From CAKSFT01 sp045603125 (GTDB lineage Bacteria > Bacillota > Clostridia > UBA1381): 15,529 bases of DNA. The stretch covers positions 1 through 15,529 of the forward strand of contig JAZULN010000099.1 of NCBI GenBank assembly GCA_045603125.1, written 5' to 3'. Of this stretch, positions 1-7,600 are shown one piece after another (within the stretch, counting starts at the first letter, position 1; each line of letters starts with the position of its first letter). The translations under genes and the position numbers were made by a program. The notes under the pieces were generated by a model. It had not been told where the DNA came from. It ran no database searches and was given only the letters and a program-made list of their open reading frames with translations.

Positions 1-133
1 AAAAAAAGACAGCCGCACGTGAGCGGCTGCCAGTAATTGTAATGCGGTGTCAAGTCTTCGATGCCCCTTTCAGGGGTTAAGCCTGTAATAGCCCCTTCTA
101 GGGGCTGGTCAAACCACTAGTTTACTAGTGGTT
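1..133 (+). mobile_element. Partial IS200/IS605-like element, terminal (probably 3') end
   Basis: Four short perfect hairpins are packed into 133 bases: stems at 10-16/23-29, 64-68/72-76, 91-96/100-105 and 112-120/125-133 (9 bp stem, TTTA loop). A series of small hairpins ending in a longer subterminal one is typical of the non-coding ends of IS200/IS605 elements, whose TnpA recognises such hairpins. No transposase is present inside the window, so the body of the element, if real, lies upstream. The last stem shares its final two bases with the stop codon of the convergent helicase gene, so the boundary sits at the end of that gene. It could instead be a clustered terminator. The identification rests on structure and general resemblance, not on a matched element. 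Confidence 0.5.
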
Positions 134-2336
134 ATGATTCCTCGATTTTTTCAAGCTTTGCAAAAGCCGCCATCAGTTGCTTTGTACCAATGCTATCAAA
201 CGAAACTTCAAGTCGCATATCACGTCCAAAGGGCTGGGCTGCAATTACCATGCCACGACCGAACTTTCGGTGATTTACAATATCCCCCGGCTTAAAGTCC
301 ATTGGTTTTGAATAGGTTACATCATTTGGTTTTTTATATAGATTTTCCTGATATCTTTTTAATATGGCGGAGGCTTCCCCTCCAAATTCCGAAACCGTTC
401 TCTTTATCTCGGTTTTCTTTCTAGACATATCCTCTAAAAAGTCCTGGGGGATTTCTTTTAAAAACCGTGACGGTCTTGAAACTGTGGTTTTTCCGAATAT
501 TGAACGGGAAGTTGTGTTTGTAATATATAGCCTTTTTTTAGCACGTGTGATTGCCACATAGCAAAGGCGACGTTCTTCTTCAATGTCCTCGTCCGATTCG
601 CATCTGCCGGATGGGAATATCCCCTCTTCGAGCCCGGCTAAAAATACATTGGGAAACTCCAGACCCTTTGCAGAGTGGATTGTCATCATAACCACCGAGT
701 CTACATCTTCATCGTAGGAGTCGATGTCGGCTATAAGCGAGATTTCTTCTAATAATCCACCGAGCGTTGCATCTTCATTTTCCTTTTCGTATTCACCTAC
801 AACTGTTAAAAATTCCTGTAAGTTTTCAAGTCTTGTGCGGGACTCTACCGTATCCTCAGCCTCTAGCATTGGAGCATAGCCGGTATCTTTCATTACCCTT
901 GTTACAAACTCTAAAAGTGGCAGAGTTTCAGATAGTTTTTTTATGTCCCTGATTAGACGAGTGAAATCGGTTAGTTTTGCGGCGGCACGGGATAGTGGCT
1001 CATATTCACTGGCATTTTCTATTACCTCATACACACTCACATCCTGAAGTGACGAAATTGCCGCCGCCTTTTCCATAGTAGCAGCTCCGATGCCACGCTT
1101 TGGCTCATTTATGATTCTTCCAAGACTTATGCTGTCACTTGGGTTATGGATTACCCGCAAGTACGCAATAATATCCTTAATTTCCTTGCGGTCATAGAAA
1201 CGAAGACCTGCTAAAACTTTATAGGGGATAGCGTTTCGGATTAACATTTCTTCTATAACACGGGACTGTGCATTTGTTCGGTAAAGAATTGCGTTATCAG
1301 AATATTTACTGTCCCCATTGACGAGTTGTTCTATTCTCTCGGCAATAAACCGTCCTTCGTCGTATTCGTTATCGGCGGTATAGGTTTTGATCATCTCGCC
1401 ACGTTCATTTTCGGTCCATAAAGCCTTTGGTTTTCTGCCGCGGTTATTCCCGATAACGACATTTGCCGTATCCAGAATATTTTGAGTTGAGCGGTAATTC
1501 TGCTCGAGTTTTATGACCTTTGCCTCGGTGAATTCATCTTCAAAGCCTAAAATATTCTGGATATTTGCACCTCGGAATTTATAGATACTCTGGTCGTCAT
1601 CACCCACAACACAGATGTTTCGTGTCCCTTGTGCCAATAGACTTATCAGCATATACTGAACATTATTTGTGTCCTGATACTCATCGACAAGGATATATTG
1701 GAATCGGTTTTGATACTTTTCCAAAACATCAGGATTTTCCATAAAAATTTTAACGGTGTTTAAAATAATATCGTCAAAATCAAGTGCATTGTTCCGCTTT
1801 AGCTTTTTCTGATAAAGCTCATAGACATCGGCAACGGTTGAGTTAAAGTAGTTAGAACTGTTTAGTGCCCTAAAGGTGTCGGGCTCCTGCATATTATCCT
1901 TTGCTTTGCTGATTTGAGATGAAATCATCTTTGGTGCAAAAAGCTTTGGGTCTAAATCCAATTCTTTCAAACACTCCTTAATGACAGTTCCTGTGTCGGC
2001 AGAATCGTAGATTACAAAGTCGTTGTCATAGCCTAAAAGATGAATAGTGCGTCTTAGAATTTTAACGCACACAGAGTGGAATGTGCTTATCCACATATCC
2101 TCTGCCACATCGCCTAAAATATTTAAAATTCGCTCATACATCTCCTTTGCCGCCTTGTTTGTAAAGGTGATGGCAAGGATGTTAAATGGGCTAACATGCT
2201 CATGTTCTATTATATATGCAATCCTGTTTACCAAAACGGTGGTCTTGCCGCTTCCTGCACCTGCCAATACAAGTAACGGCCCCTTTGTGGTGGTAACGGC
2301 TTCATATTGCATTTTATTTAAATTACTAAGGTTCAT
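132..2336 (-). CDS. pcrA: ATP-dependent 3'-5' DNA helicase PcrA/UvrD (SF1A)
   Basis: The 734-residue product has all SF1A helicase motifs in order: Q-motif around residues 6-14, Walker A AGAGSGKTT at 25-33, motif Ia TFTNKAAKE around 57-65, Walker B DEYQD at 218-222, motif III GDDDQSIYKFRGA at 245-257, motif IV QNYRST at 279-284, motif V TIHSAKGLEFPNV at 552-564 and motif VI YVAITRAKK at 593-601. The C-terminal segment, KPGDIVNHRKFGRGMV at about 682-697, is the Tudor-like region that in PcrA contacts RNA polymerase. Length is normal for the family. PcrA unwinds DNA in nucleotide excision repair, displaces RecA and supports rolling-circle replication. The ATG is preceded by GGAGG at suitable spacing. 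The stop codon touches an IS200-like hairpin, but the C-terminus looks essentially intact, since GTKQLMAAFAKLEKI is a usual ending followed by only three more residues. Confidence 0.96.
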   Translation of the reverse strand: MNLSNLNKMQYEAVTTTKGPLLVLAGAGSGKTTVLVNRIAYIIEHEHVSPFNILAITFTNKAAKEMYERILNILGDVAEDMWISTFHSVCVKILRRTIHLLGYDNDFVIYDSADTGTVIKECLKELDLDPKLFAPKMISSQISKAKDNMQEPDTFRALNSSNYFNSTVADVYELYQKKLKRNNALDFDDIILNTVKIFMENPDVLEKYQNRFQYILVDEYQDTNNVQYMLISLLAQGTRNICVVGDDDQSIYKFRGANIQNILGFEDEFTEAKVIKLEQNYRSTQNILDTANVVIGNNRGRKPKALWTENERGEMIKTYTADNEYDEGRFIAERIEQLVNGDSKYSDNAILYRTNAQSRVIEEMLIRNAIPYKVLAGLRFYDRKEIKDIIAYLRVIHNPSDSISLGRIINEPKRGIGAATMEKAAAISSLQDVSVYEVIENASEYEPLSRAAAKLTDFTRLIRDIKKLSETLPLLEFVTRVMKDTGYAPMLEAEDTVESRTRLENLQEFLTVVGEYEKENEDATLGGLLEEISLIADIDSYDEDVDSVVMMTIHSAKGLEFPNVFLAGLEEGIFPSGRCESDEDIEEERRLCYVAITRAKKRLYITNTTSRSIFGKTTVSRPSRFLKEIPQDFLEDMSRKKTEIKRTVSEFGGEASAILKRYQENLYKKPNDVTYSKPMDFKPGDIVNHRKFGRGMVIAAQPFGRDMRLEVSFDSIGTKQLMAAFAKLEKIEES

Positions 2337-2372
2337 AATACCTCCAAAATTTCCATAACAATTTTTCTATTT

Positions 2373-2391
2373 AAAGTATACCATATACTTT
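2373..2391 (-). promoter_or_regulatory. pcrA extended -10 promoter inside a perfect palindrome
   Basis: Read on the minus strand, TGG-TATACT (2383-2375) is an extended -10 element about 40 bases ahead of the pcrA start; a -35 match is weak. The element lies in a perfect inverted repeat, AAAGTATA-CCA-TATACTTT. The symmetry also puts TATACT on the plus strand, so the site could serve both divergent genes or bind a dimeric regulator. Which of these applies is inference. Confidence 0.5.
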
Positions 2392-2512
2392 TAAAAATTT
2401 CTATAGGAATTTTAAGATAAGTTTAAAAATTTGAACCAATTTTGACTTAAAGTGATAAGTATAACCAAGGCTTTTTAAGGTTAATTTAAATTTGTGGGGA
2501 GGTGAAAAGAAA

Positions 2513-3751
2513 ATGTCTAAAAAAACAAAAATAATATATATATCATTAGTATTAGCGGTTGGTACATTTTTAAATGGGTATCTAAAAATTCCCTCAAACC
2601 TTTATCTTGCAAAAGACTCGGAATTTTCCATGGACATGGGAAGTTTTTTTGATATATCGGAAGAAACTCTTAAAACTTCTGAAAACGGCGAGCCGATTTT
2701 TTCAAAAAACGATAATGAAGTAGAAATTAACACATCAAATGAAGGAAATTTTTGCCTCGAAGTAAAGATGTTTAACTTAATTCCCATAAAAACTGTAGAC
2801 GTTACGGTAAGCTCGGGTTATTCGGTAATCCCGTCGGGCTCGCCGGTGGGGATTAAGATTTATGCAGATGGCTTACTTGTGGTAAATGTTGCAAAGGTAA
2901 TTGACGGAGATGGCAGAGAATTCTCACCGGCAGAAGAAGCCGGTATAAAGGTGGGAGACAGGATTTTAAAAGTAAATGGTGAGACGGTAAACTTTTCAGA
3001 GGATATGGCAAGATTCATAAACAAAGCAGAGGGACATATAAATCTTGAAATAAAAAGGGACACTAAAATTTTAAATGTAGAAGTAAATCCTGTTTCGGTT
3101 TCGGGAGAGGAAAAAAAGATTGGGATATGGGTAAGGGATTCAACAGCAGGTGTCGGAACTCTTACATTTTTTGACCCCAAAACCGAAACCTTCGGAACTC
3201 TCGGACATGCTATAGCTGATGTGGATACAGGGGATATAATAGTCCCCAAAAACGGGACAATCACCGATTGTGACATATCCTATAGTAAAAAAAGCACAAG
3301 AGGAAATCCGGGGGAGCTATCCGGTGTTTTTGGGGAGAAGGCTATTGGAGAGGTTAAGGTAAACTCAGATATGGGGGTATATGGCAAGCTAAAAGATTTT
3401 GATGAATTAAATAATCCGGGGGAAATGAAGGTCGCATCAAGATTTCAGGTGAAGGTGGGAAATGCGAAGATTTTAGCGGACGTAGATGGCGAAGGTGTTA
3501 AGGCATATGATATAGAAATTGAGAAGGTTTCAAAAAGCAACCGGATTGACAATAAGGGGATAGTGTTAAGGGTGACCGATCCGGAACTTTTAGAAAAAAC
3601 CGGCGGAATAGTTCAGGGGATGTCTGGTTCGCCGATAATTCAAAACGATATGTTAGTCGGTGCCGTAACCCATGTATTTATAAATGACCCGACTCGTGGG
3701 TATGGGATATTTATTGAAAATATGCTTTCTGAGGCTGAAAAAATTAAATAA
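2513..3751 (+). CDS. spoIVB: SpoIVB peptidase (stage IV sporulation protein B, S55 family)
   Basis: SpoIVB is made in the forespore, crosses the inner forespore membrane and cleaves SpoIVFA, which releases the SpoIVFB protease to process pro-sigma-K. The 412-residue product has an N-terminal membrane/signal segment (about 7-22), a PDZ domain around 110-195 (with AGIKVGDRILKVNG), and the S55 catalytic part: His232 in TLGHAI, Asp356 in RVTDPELLEK and Ser371 in GMSGSPI. The Asp-Ser spacing of 15 matches the B. subtilis enzyme as I recall it. I chose the ATG at 2513 over an in-frame TTG at 2492 because GGGGAGGTG at 2496-2504 is a ribosome binding site placed for the ATG and overlaps the TTG reading. 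The gene is divergent from pcrA and followed by its own terminator. A forespore sigma-G promoter would be expected in 2392-2490, but I cannot identify one with confidence. Confidence 0.95.
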   Translation: MSKKTKIIYISLVLAVGTFLNGYLKIPSNLYLAKDSEFSMDMGSFFDISEETLKTSENGEPIFSKNDNEVEINTSNEGNFCLEVKMFNLIPIKTVDVTVSSGYSVIPSGSPVGIKIYADGLLVVNVAKVIDGDGREFSPAEEAGIKVGDRILKVNGETVNFSEDMARFINKAEGHINLEIKRDTKILNVEVNPVSVSGEEKKIGIWVRDSTAGVGTLTFFDPKTETFGTLGHAIADVDTGDIIVPKNGTITDCDISYSKKSTRGNPGELSGVFGEKAIGEVKVNSDMGVYGKLKDFDELNNPGEMKVASRFQVKVGNAKILADVDGEGVKAYDIEIEKVSKSNRIDNKGIVLRVTDPELLEKTGGIVQGMSGSPIIQNDMLVGAVTHVFINDPTRGYGIFIENMLSEAEKIK

Positions 3752-3755
3752 TTTT

Positions 3756-3790
3756 AATGCTCGCTCATAGTCATTATAGGCGAGCATTTT
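3756..3790 (+). terminator. Rho-independent terminator of spoIVB
   Basis: A 9 bp stem, AATGCTCGC (3756-3764) with GCGAGCATT (3780-3788), and a 15-base loop are followed by a T-rich run. It begins five bases after the spoIVB stop. Confidence 0.8.
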
Positions 3791-3838
3791 TAATATTTTT
3801 AAAAACGCAATTTTGGAGTAGAAATATTGTTTTAGCTC

Positions 3839-3847
3839 TGCTATAAT
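3839..3847 (+). promoter_or_regulatory. Extended -10 promoter of the glycyl radical enzyme operon
   Basis: TGC-TATAAT is a full extended -10 with no good -35 hexamer at 16-18 bases. This is the pattern of a promoter needing an activator, which fits the AraC-type domain encoded by the first gene. Transcription would start near 3854, giving a leader of only about 17 bases that holds little more than the ribosome binding site (GGAAGGGGA, 3855-3863). Confidence 0.55.
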
Positions 3848-3870
3848 CAAAATGGGAAGGGGATGATGTA

Positions 3871-6510
3871 GTGTATGAGATTTTAATGTATATTCACAAT
3901 AATATCGAGAAACGTTTAGACCTATCCGATGTTGCAAATCAGTTTGGGTATTCTAAATGGCATTTTTGCTCGAAATTTCATAAATATACCGGAAAATCCT
4001 TTGTAAAATATGTTCGACATTACCGTCTCCAGTTGGCTGCTATCGATATAATCTCAGGGATTAAAATAACCGATGTTGCAATAAACTATGGCTATGAAAC
4101 CTTGGGAGGTTTTAACAAAGCCTTCTTAGCAGAATTCGGTTGTTTGCCCAGAGAATATAAAAAGCAAGCCAAAGAAGCTCAGTTTTATTATGAAAGGAAA
4201 AAATCTACTATGTATTCTTTGACAGACAGATGCGAAATACTTCGTCAACTAATTACAGGCAAAAATGATTACGAGGATTTTTATTGTATGCAGCAAAGGG
4301 TGTATTCTGCCCTTGGAATGATTGAGGCTTACGAAAAGAATCTTACAAATACCGAAATGATCGCTTATGCAATATCTAATGTTCTGGATAAATTTAATCC
4401 GGTTATCATTCCAGGCGAGTTAATTGTAGGATTTAATTATCCGGACTCAAAATACCCTTACTTAGGCATAATGGAAAATGTCGACAGCCCGGAAAATGTT
4501 GAGATTTTAAAACTCAACGGCATTAGCGATAGCGACATTGAAAGATTTTTAAAAATAAAAGACAAACAAATTTATTTAAAGCCTATCAACAACGAGCTTG
4601 TAGAATTTGTAAAGCCCGAGTTCACTCAGAAGGAAATGGAGTCGCAGGCTGAATGGGCGGGCTTTGGCAGAGGCATATCCTGTAACCACAGTGTGATAAA
4701 CTACGAAAAAGTTTTGAAACTCGGCTTTAAAGGGATTTTAAAAGAAATTGAGGGGCAAGAAGGCAAAAACGGCACAAGCTCGTTTTATACCTCACTCAAA
4801 ATGGTTTGTCGCTCAGCCTTGAATATGGGCAAGAAATATGCTAAGAAAGCTAAAGAACTAAAAGTTGAGAATGATGATAGCTATTTAGATGCGGATTTAG
4901 ATAGTATTATAGCAGTATGCGAAAATGTGCCTGAAAATCCGGCCAAAAGCTTTAAAGAGGCTGTTCAATCCCTTTGGTTTGCTCACATTGTAAATACATG
5001 GGAGGATTATATTAACGCAAACTCCCTGGGAAGACTTGACCAGATACTTTACCCATACTATAGGGAAGATATTGAAAAAGGAATTTTAACCAAGGATGAA
5101 GCGTTTGAAATTATATGCTTGTTATGGCTTAAGCTATATTTAAAGTATGATGTTCAGCAGTCTTGTGTAGGCGGTATTGATAAAGACGGAAACGATGCCA
5201 CAAATGACCTTTCGTATATGATGCTTGATGCTACCGAGCAGCTTGATTTTATACGCTGTTTATCGGTTAGATATTCGCAAAAAACAGATAAAGAATTTAT
5301 AAAGCGTGCGCTCGAGGTTGTAGGTCATGTTCAAAAAGGCGTTCCATTCTTTTTTAATGACGATGTAATGATACCTGCACTTATAGAGGGCGGCATAGCT
5401 CCCGAGGACGCTTATGATTACACACAGATCGGCTGTATTGAAACCGTAATACCGGGCAAATCAAATCCGCACGCAGTAACGGGTGAAACAAACCTGTTAA
5501 AAGCGATTGAATATGTTTTGTGCAACGGCAACAGTATGATGTATCCTGATAAAAAGCCGGGTGTTGAAACGGGTTCGCTTGATAAGTTTAACACCTTCCA
5601 GAAATTTTACGATGCAGTAAAGGAACAGATTTATAATATACTGGACCTTACATGTTCAGCTGTGAAAAAACACAGAGATGCTGCTGCAACAAATGCACCA
5701 AAGCCATATAAATCTATGCTTACAGAGGGTTGTATGGAGAGGGGTAAAGATTTTAACGATGCCGGTGCAAAATACGATTATTATCAGATTATGCTCGGTG
5801 GTGTGCCAAATCTTGCTGACTCGCTTCAGGTTATCCGCACCTTTGTGTATGAGGAAAACAAATATACATTGGAAGAACTAAAAAGCATACTTGTAAACAA
5901 CTATCCTGACGAAAAGGTTCGTCTTGAATTTATGAACAAGTCACCTAAATTCGGCAATGATATAGATTGCGTTGATATGCTTGCGGCTGATATAATAAAT
6001 GTATCTTGTGACTATTTAAAAGAGCTTAACAAAAAGTACGGACTTAATTTCCATGCCCAGCCATTTACCTACCTTTGGATGGTTGACCATGGTAGAGAAA
6101 GTGCTGCATCTTCTGACGGAAGGCGAAAGGGCGAAATTATAGCTTATAGTGTTTCTCCAATGCAGGGACGTGATTTTAACGGCTTGACAGCTTTGCTTAA
6201 CTCGATTGCCAAACTGCCGACCAAACGTACCCCCGGTACAACTTCGGCAATTGTTGAAGTTGACCCAAAACTATTTACTGACAAAAACATACCTATTCTT
6301 GCAGACATTTTAATAGCAAGCAGTAAAAAAGGTTTGGAAAATGTACAGTTTAACACCATTGACGCAGATACACTTATAGATGCACAAAAATATCCGGAAA
6401 AATATAATAACCTTGCAGTAAGAGTTTCGGGATTTAGTCAGAAATTCAATCTGCTCTCTCCAGAACTTCAAAATCATATTATCGGAAGGACAAAGCACTC
6501 ATGCCTGTAA
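3871..6510 (+). CDS. AraC-type HTH / glycyl radical enzyme (pyruvate formate-lyase family) fusion
   Basis: One 879-residue ORF joins two normally separate proteins. Residues 1-100 are a complete AraC/XylS DNA-binding domain with both helix-turn-helix units: DLSDVANQFGYSKWHF and, in the second, ITDVAINYGYETLGGFNKAF, ending in the usual PREY. Residues about 114-879 are a full-length glycyl radical enzyme. It has the thiyl-radical Cys and catalytic Glu in GCIE (Cys522, Glu524), the conserved GRLDQ at 387-391, and the C-terminal glycyl loop RVSGFSQKF with the radical Gly at 854, 25 residues from the end. The GCxE motif places it with the dehydratase/lyase/decarboxylase branch (CutC, PduC- or GldC-like, HpdB) rather than true pyruvate formate-lyase, which has two adjacent Cys. 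The substrate cannot be read. The start is GTG with GGAAGGGGA 7 bases upstream. An in-frame ATG at 4210 (residue 114) has GAAAGGA at 4192-4198, so the enzyme part might also be made alone. The cognate activase overlaps its 3' end. Function of the fusion is inference: an autoregulator that carries its own enzyme, or a regulator sensing through the catalytic domain. Confidence 0.93.
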   Translation: MYEILMYIHNNIEKRLDLSDVANQFGYSKWHFCSKFHKYTGKSFVKYVRHYRLQLAAIDIISGIKITDVAINYGYETLGGFNKAFLAEFGCLPREYKKQAKEAQFYYERKKSTMYSLTDRCEILRQLITGKNDYEDFYCMQQRVYSALGMIEAYEKNLTNTEMIAYAISNVLDKFNPVIIPGELIVGFNYPDSKYPYLGIMENVDSPENVEILKLNGISDSDIERFLKIKDKQIYLKPINNELVEFVKPEFTQKEMESQAEWAGFGRGISCNHSVINYEKVLKLGFKGILKEIEGQEGKNGTSSFYTSLKMVCRSALNMGKKYAKKAKELKVENDDSYLDADLDSIIAVCENVPENPAKSFKEAVQSLWFAHIVNTWEDYINANSLGRLDQILYPYYREDIEKGILTKDEAFEIICLLWLKLYLKYDVQQSCVGGIDKDGNDATNDLSYMMLDATEQLDFIRCLSVRYSQKTDKEFIKRALEVVGHVQKGVPFFFNDDVMIPALIEGGIAPEDAYDYTQIGCIETVIPGKSNPHAVTGETNLLKAIEYVLCNGNSMMYPDKKPGVETGSLDKFNTFQKFYDAVKEQIYNILDLTCSAVKKHRDAAATNAPKPYKSMLTEGCMERGKDFNDAGAKYDYYQIMLGGVPNLADSLQVIRTFVYEENKYTLEELKSILVNNYPDEKVRLEFMNKSPKFGNDIDCVDMLAADIINVSCDYLKELNKKYGLNFHAQPFTYLWMVDHGRESAASSDGRRKGEIIAYSVSPMQGRDFNGLTALLNSIAKLPTKRTPGTTSAIVEVDPKLFTDKNIPILADILIASSKKGLENVQFNTIDADTLIDAQKYPEKYNNLAVRVSGFSQKFNLLSPELQNHIIGRTKHSCL

Positions 6511-7409
6511 CTGCTCCAATTACAAATATATCAAGAGGATCTCTGCATGACGGCCCCGGCGTGAGAACAGTTGTGTATTTTAAAGGATGTGGTCTTAGGT
6601 GCAAGTGGTGTCATAATCCGGAAACCCTGAAGAGTAAAAAGCAAGTTATATACATCGCGTCAAAATGTATTCACTGTGGGAAATGTGTTGAAATATGCCC
6701 GACGTGTCACAAGATACAGGGAAATGATATGCTGTTTTTGCACGAAGAGTGTATCGCCTGCGGAAAATGTGCAGATGTCTGTCCGTCACTTGCACTCAGT
6801 TTGTGCGGCGAAGATAAAACAACTCAGGAAATTTTTGAAGAAATACAAAAAGACCAACACTACTACCAAGCATCAGGCGGTGGAGTAACATTTTCAGGTG
6901 GAGAATGTTTGCTACATTCCCAAGCGGTAAAAGAAATTGCTAAAATGTGTAAGGAAGAAGACATTCACACAGCCATTGAAAGTGCTTTTTTCGTTCCGTG
7001 GGAAAATATCCAAAATGTGTTACCATTTATAGACTTGTTCTTTGCTGATTTAAAAATTCCAAATCCCGAAAAACACCGTAAATTCACAGGACAGGACAAT
7101 AAACTGATAATCGAAAACATCACTAAATTATCAAAGGAACACAGTAATATTATTCTTCGCATTCCTGTCATACCGGGAGTTAATGATTCTGATGACGATA
7201 TCCATGCCTTTGCCAAAATAATAAAAAAATTCGGTAAAGGCATAAAAGCAATAGAATTATTAAGATACAATAATCTTGCTGAATCAAAATACAAAAGTAT
7301 TGGAAAAGAATACTCAAAATTTGCTGACAGTGCGCAAACCGAGGAAGAAATGAAAAAACTTTGTTTAGCATTTAAGGATAAATGCAACAAAGATTGCAAT
7401 TTTTCTTAA
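6501..7409 (+). CDS. Glycyl radical enzyme activating protein (radical SAM, PflA family)
   Basis: This enzyme uses S-adenosylmethionine and a [4Fe-4S] cluster to abstract hydrogen from the radical Gly of the partner enzyme. The 302-residue product has the radical SAM motif CGLRCKWC (Cys30, Cys34, Cys37). It also has an inserted ferredoxin-like region with two further cluster motifs, CIHCGKCVEIC (56-66) and CIACGKCADVC (84-94), and the SAM-binding SGGE at 132-135. Activases of the GCxE-type enzymes carry this two-cluster insert, whereas pyruvate formate-lyase activase does not, which agrees with the partner's class. The ATG lies 10 bases inside the end of the upstream gene and has GGAAGGA 10 bases before it, so the two are almost certainly translationally coupled. 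No separate terminator follows; the nearest hairpin is at 7533. Confidence 0.95.
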   Translation: MPVTAPITNISRGSLHDGPGVRTVVYFKGCGLRCKWCHNPETLKSKKQVIYIASKCIHCGKCVEICPTCHKIQGNDMLFLHEECIACGKCADVCPSLALSLCGEDKTTQEIFEEIQKDQHYYQASGGGVTFSGGECLLHSQAVKEIAKMCKEEDIHTAIESAFFVPWENIQNVLPFIDLFFADLKIPNPEKHRKFTGQDNKLIIENITKLSKEHSNIILRIPVIPGVNDSDDDIHAFAKIIKKFGKGIKAIELLRYNNLAESKYKSIGKEYSKFADSAQTEEEMKKLCLAFKDKCNKDCNFS

Positions 7410-7446
7410 ATTTATTGCCCCTATTGACAACACTTGCGTCAGGTAA

Positions 7447-7527
7447 TATGTATTTATAAACGACCCAACACGGGGGTAAGGGATATTTATTGAGAATATG
7501 CTCTCGGAAGCAGAGAAGATAAAATAA
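7447..7527 (+). pseudogene. Remnant of a second spoIVB: last 27 codons with internal stop
   Basis: These 81 bases align without gaps to the end of intact spoIVB (3671-3751) at 67 of 81 positions. Translation gives YVFINDPTRG, a stop, then GIFIENMLSEAEKIK and the native stop. Of 14 differences, 13 fall at third codon positions. Twelve are synonymous; one turns the Tyr codon into TAA, and the remaining first-position change turns His into Tyr. The pattern shows that the two sequences diverged as working genes before this one was truncated, so it is not a recent tandem duplication. Nothing upstream of about 7440 aligns. The terminator-like hairpin after it sits where the terminator of intact spoIVB does, but has a different sequence. 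With the intact copy it brackets the glycyl radical enzyme operon. Confidence 0.9.
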
Positions 7528-7532
7528 GAAAA

Positions 7533-7557
7533 ATACCCGTCTTAGTAAGGCGGGTAT
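7533..7557. terminator. Bidirectional terminator between spoIVB remnant and DUF2085 gene
   Basis: ATACCCG (7533-7539) pairs with CGGGTAT (7551-7557); four more inner pairs (one G-T) leave a 3-base loop. On the minus strand it is followed by TTTTTCTTATTTT, a good T tract for the DUF2085 operon. On the plus strand the tract (AAATTTTAG) is weaker, but it would end the activase operon. Confidence 0.75.
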
Positions 7558-7600
7558 AAATTTTAGTTATACAAAAGTGTTAAAATAAGAATAAGATGGC

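Noticed and set aside
3..80. Open frame from the window edge ending in PFRG, possibly the C-terminus of an IS200 transposase
   Set aside because: Only 25 codons are visible, they run through two hairpins, and I cannot match them to TnpA motifs. Kept as part of the element end, not called as a gene.
3653..3937. Minus-strand ORF across the spoIVB 3' end and the AraC-fusion start
   Set aside because: Shadow of two well-supported plus-strand genes; no ribosome binding site or recognisable domain.
3871..7409. Bacterial microcompartment locus around the glycyl radical enzyme
   Set aside because: No shell proteins, aldehyde dehydrogenase or encapsulation-type N-terminal extension is visible; the N-terminal extension is an AraC DNA-binding domain.
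7423..7452. TTGACA at 7423-7428 after the activase gene, suggesting a promoter
   Set aside because: The best -10 at 17 bases is TATGTA, and nothing downstream in that direction is an intact gene; it leads only into the spoIVB remnant.
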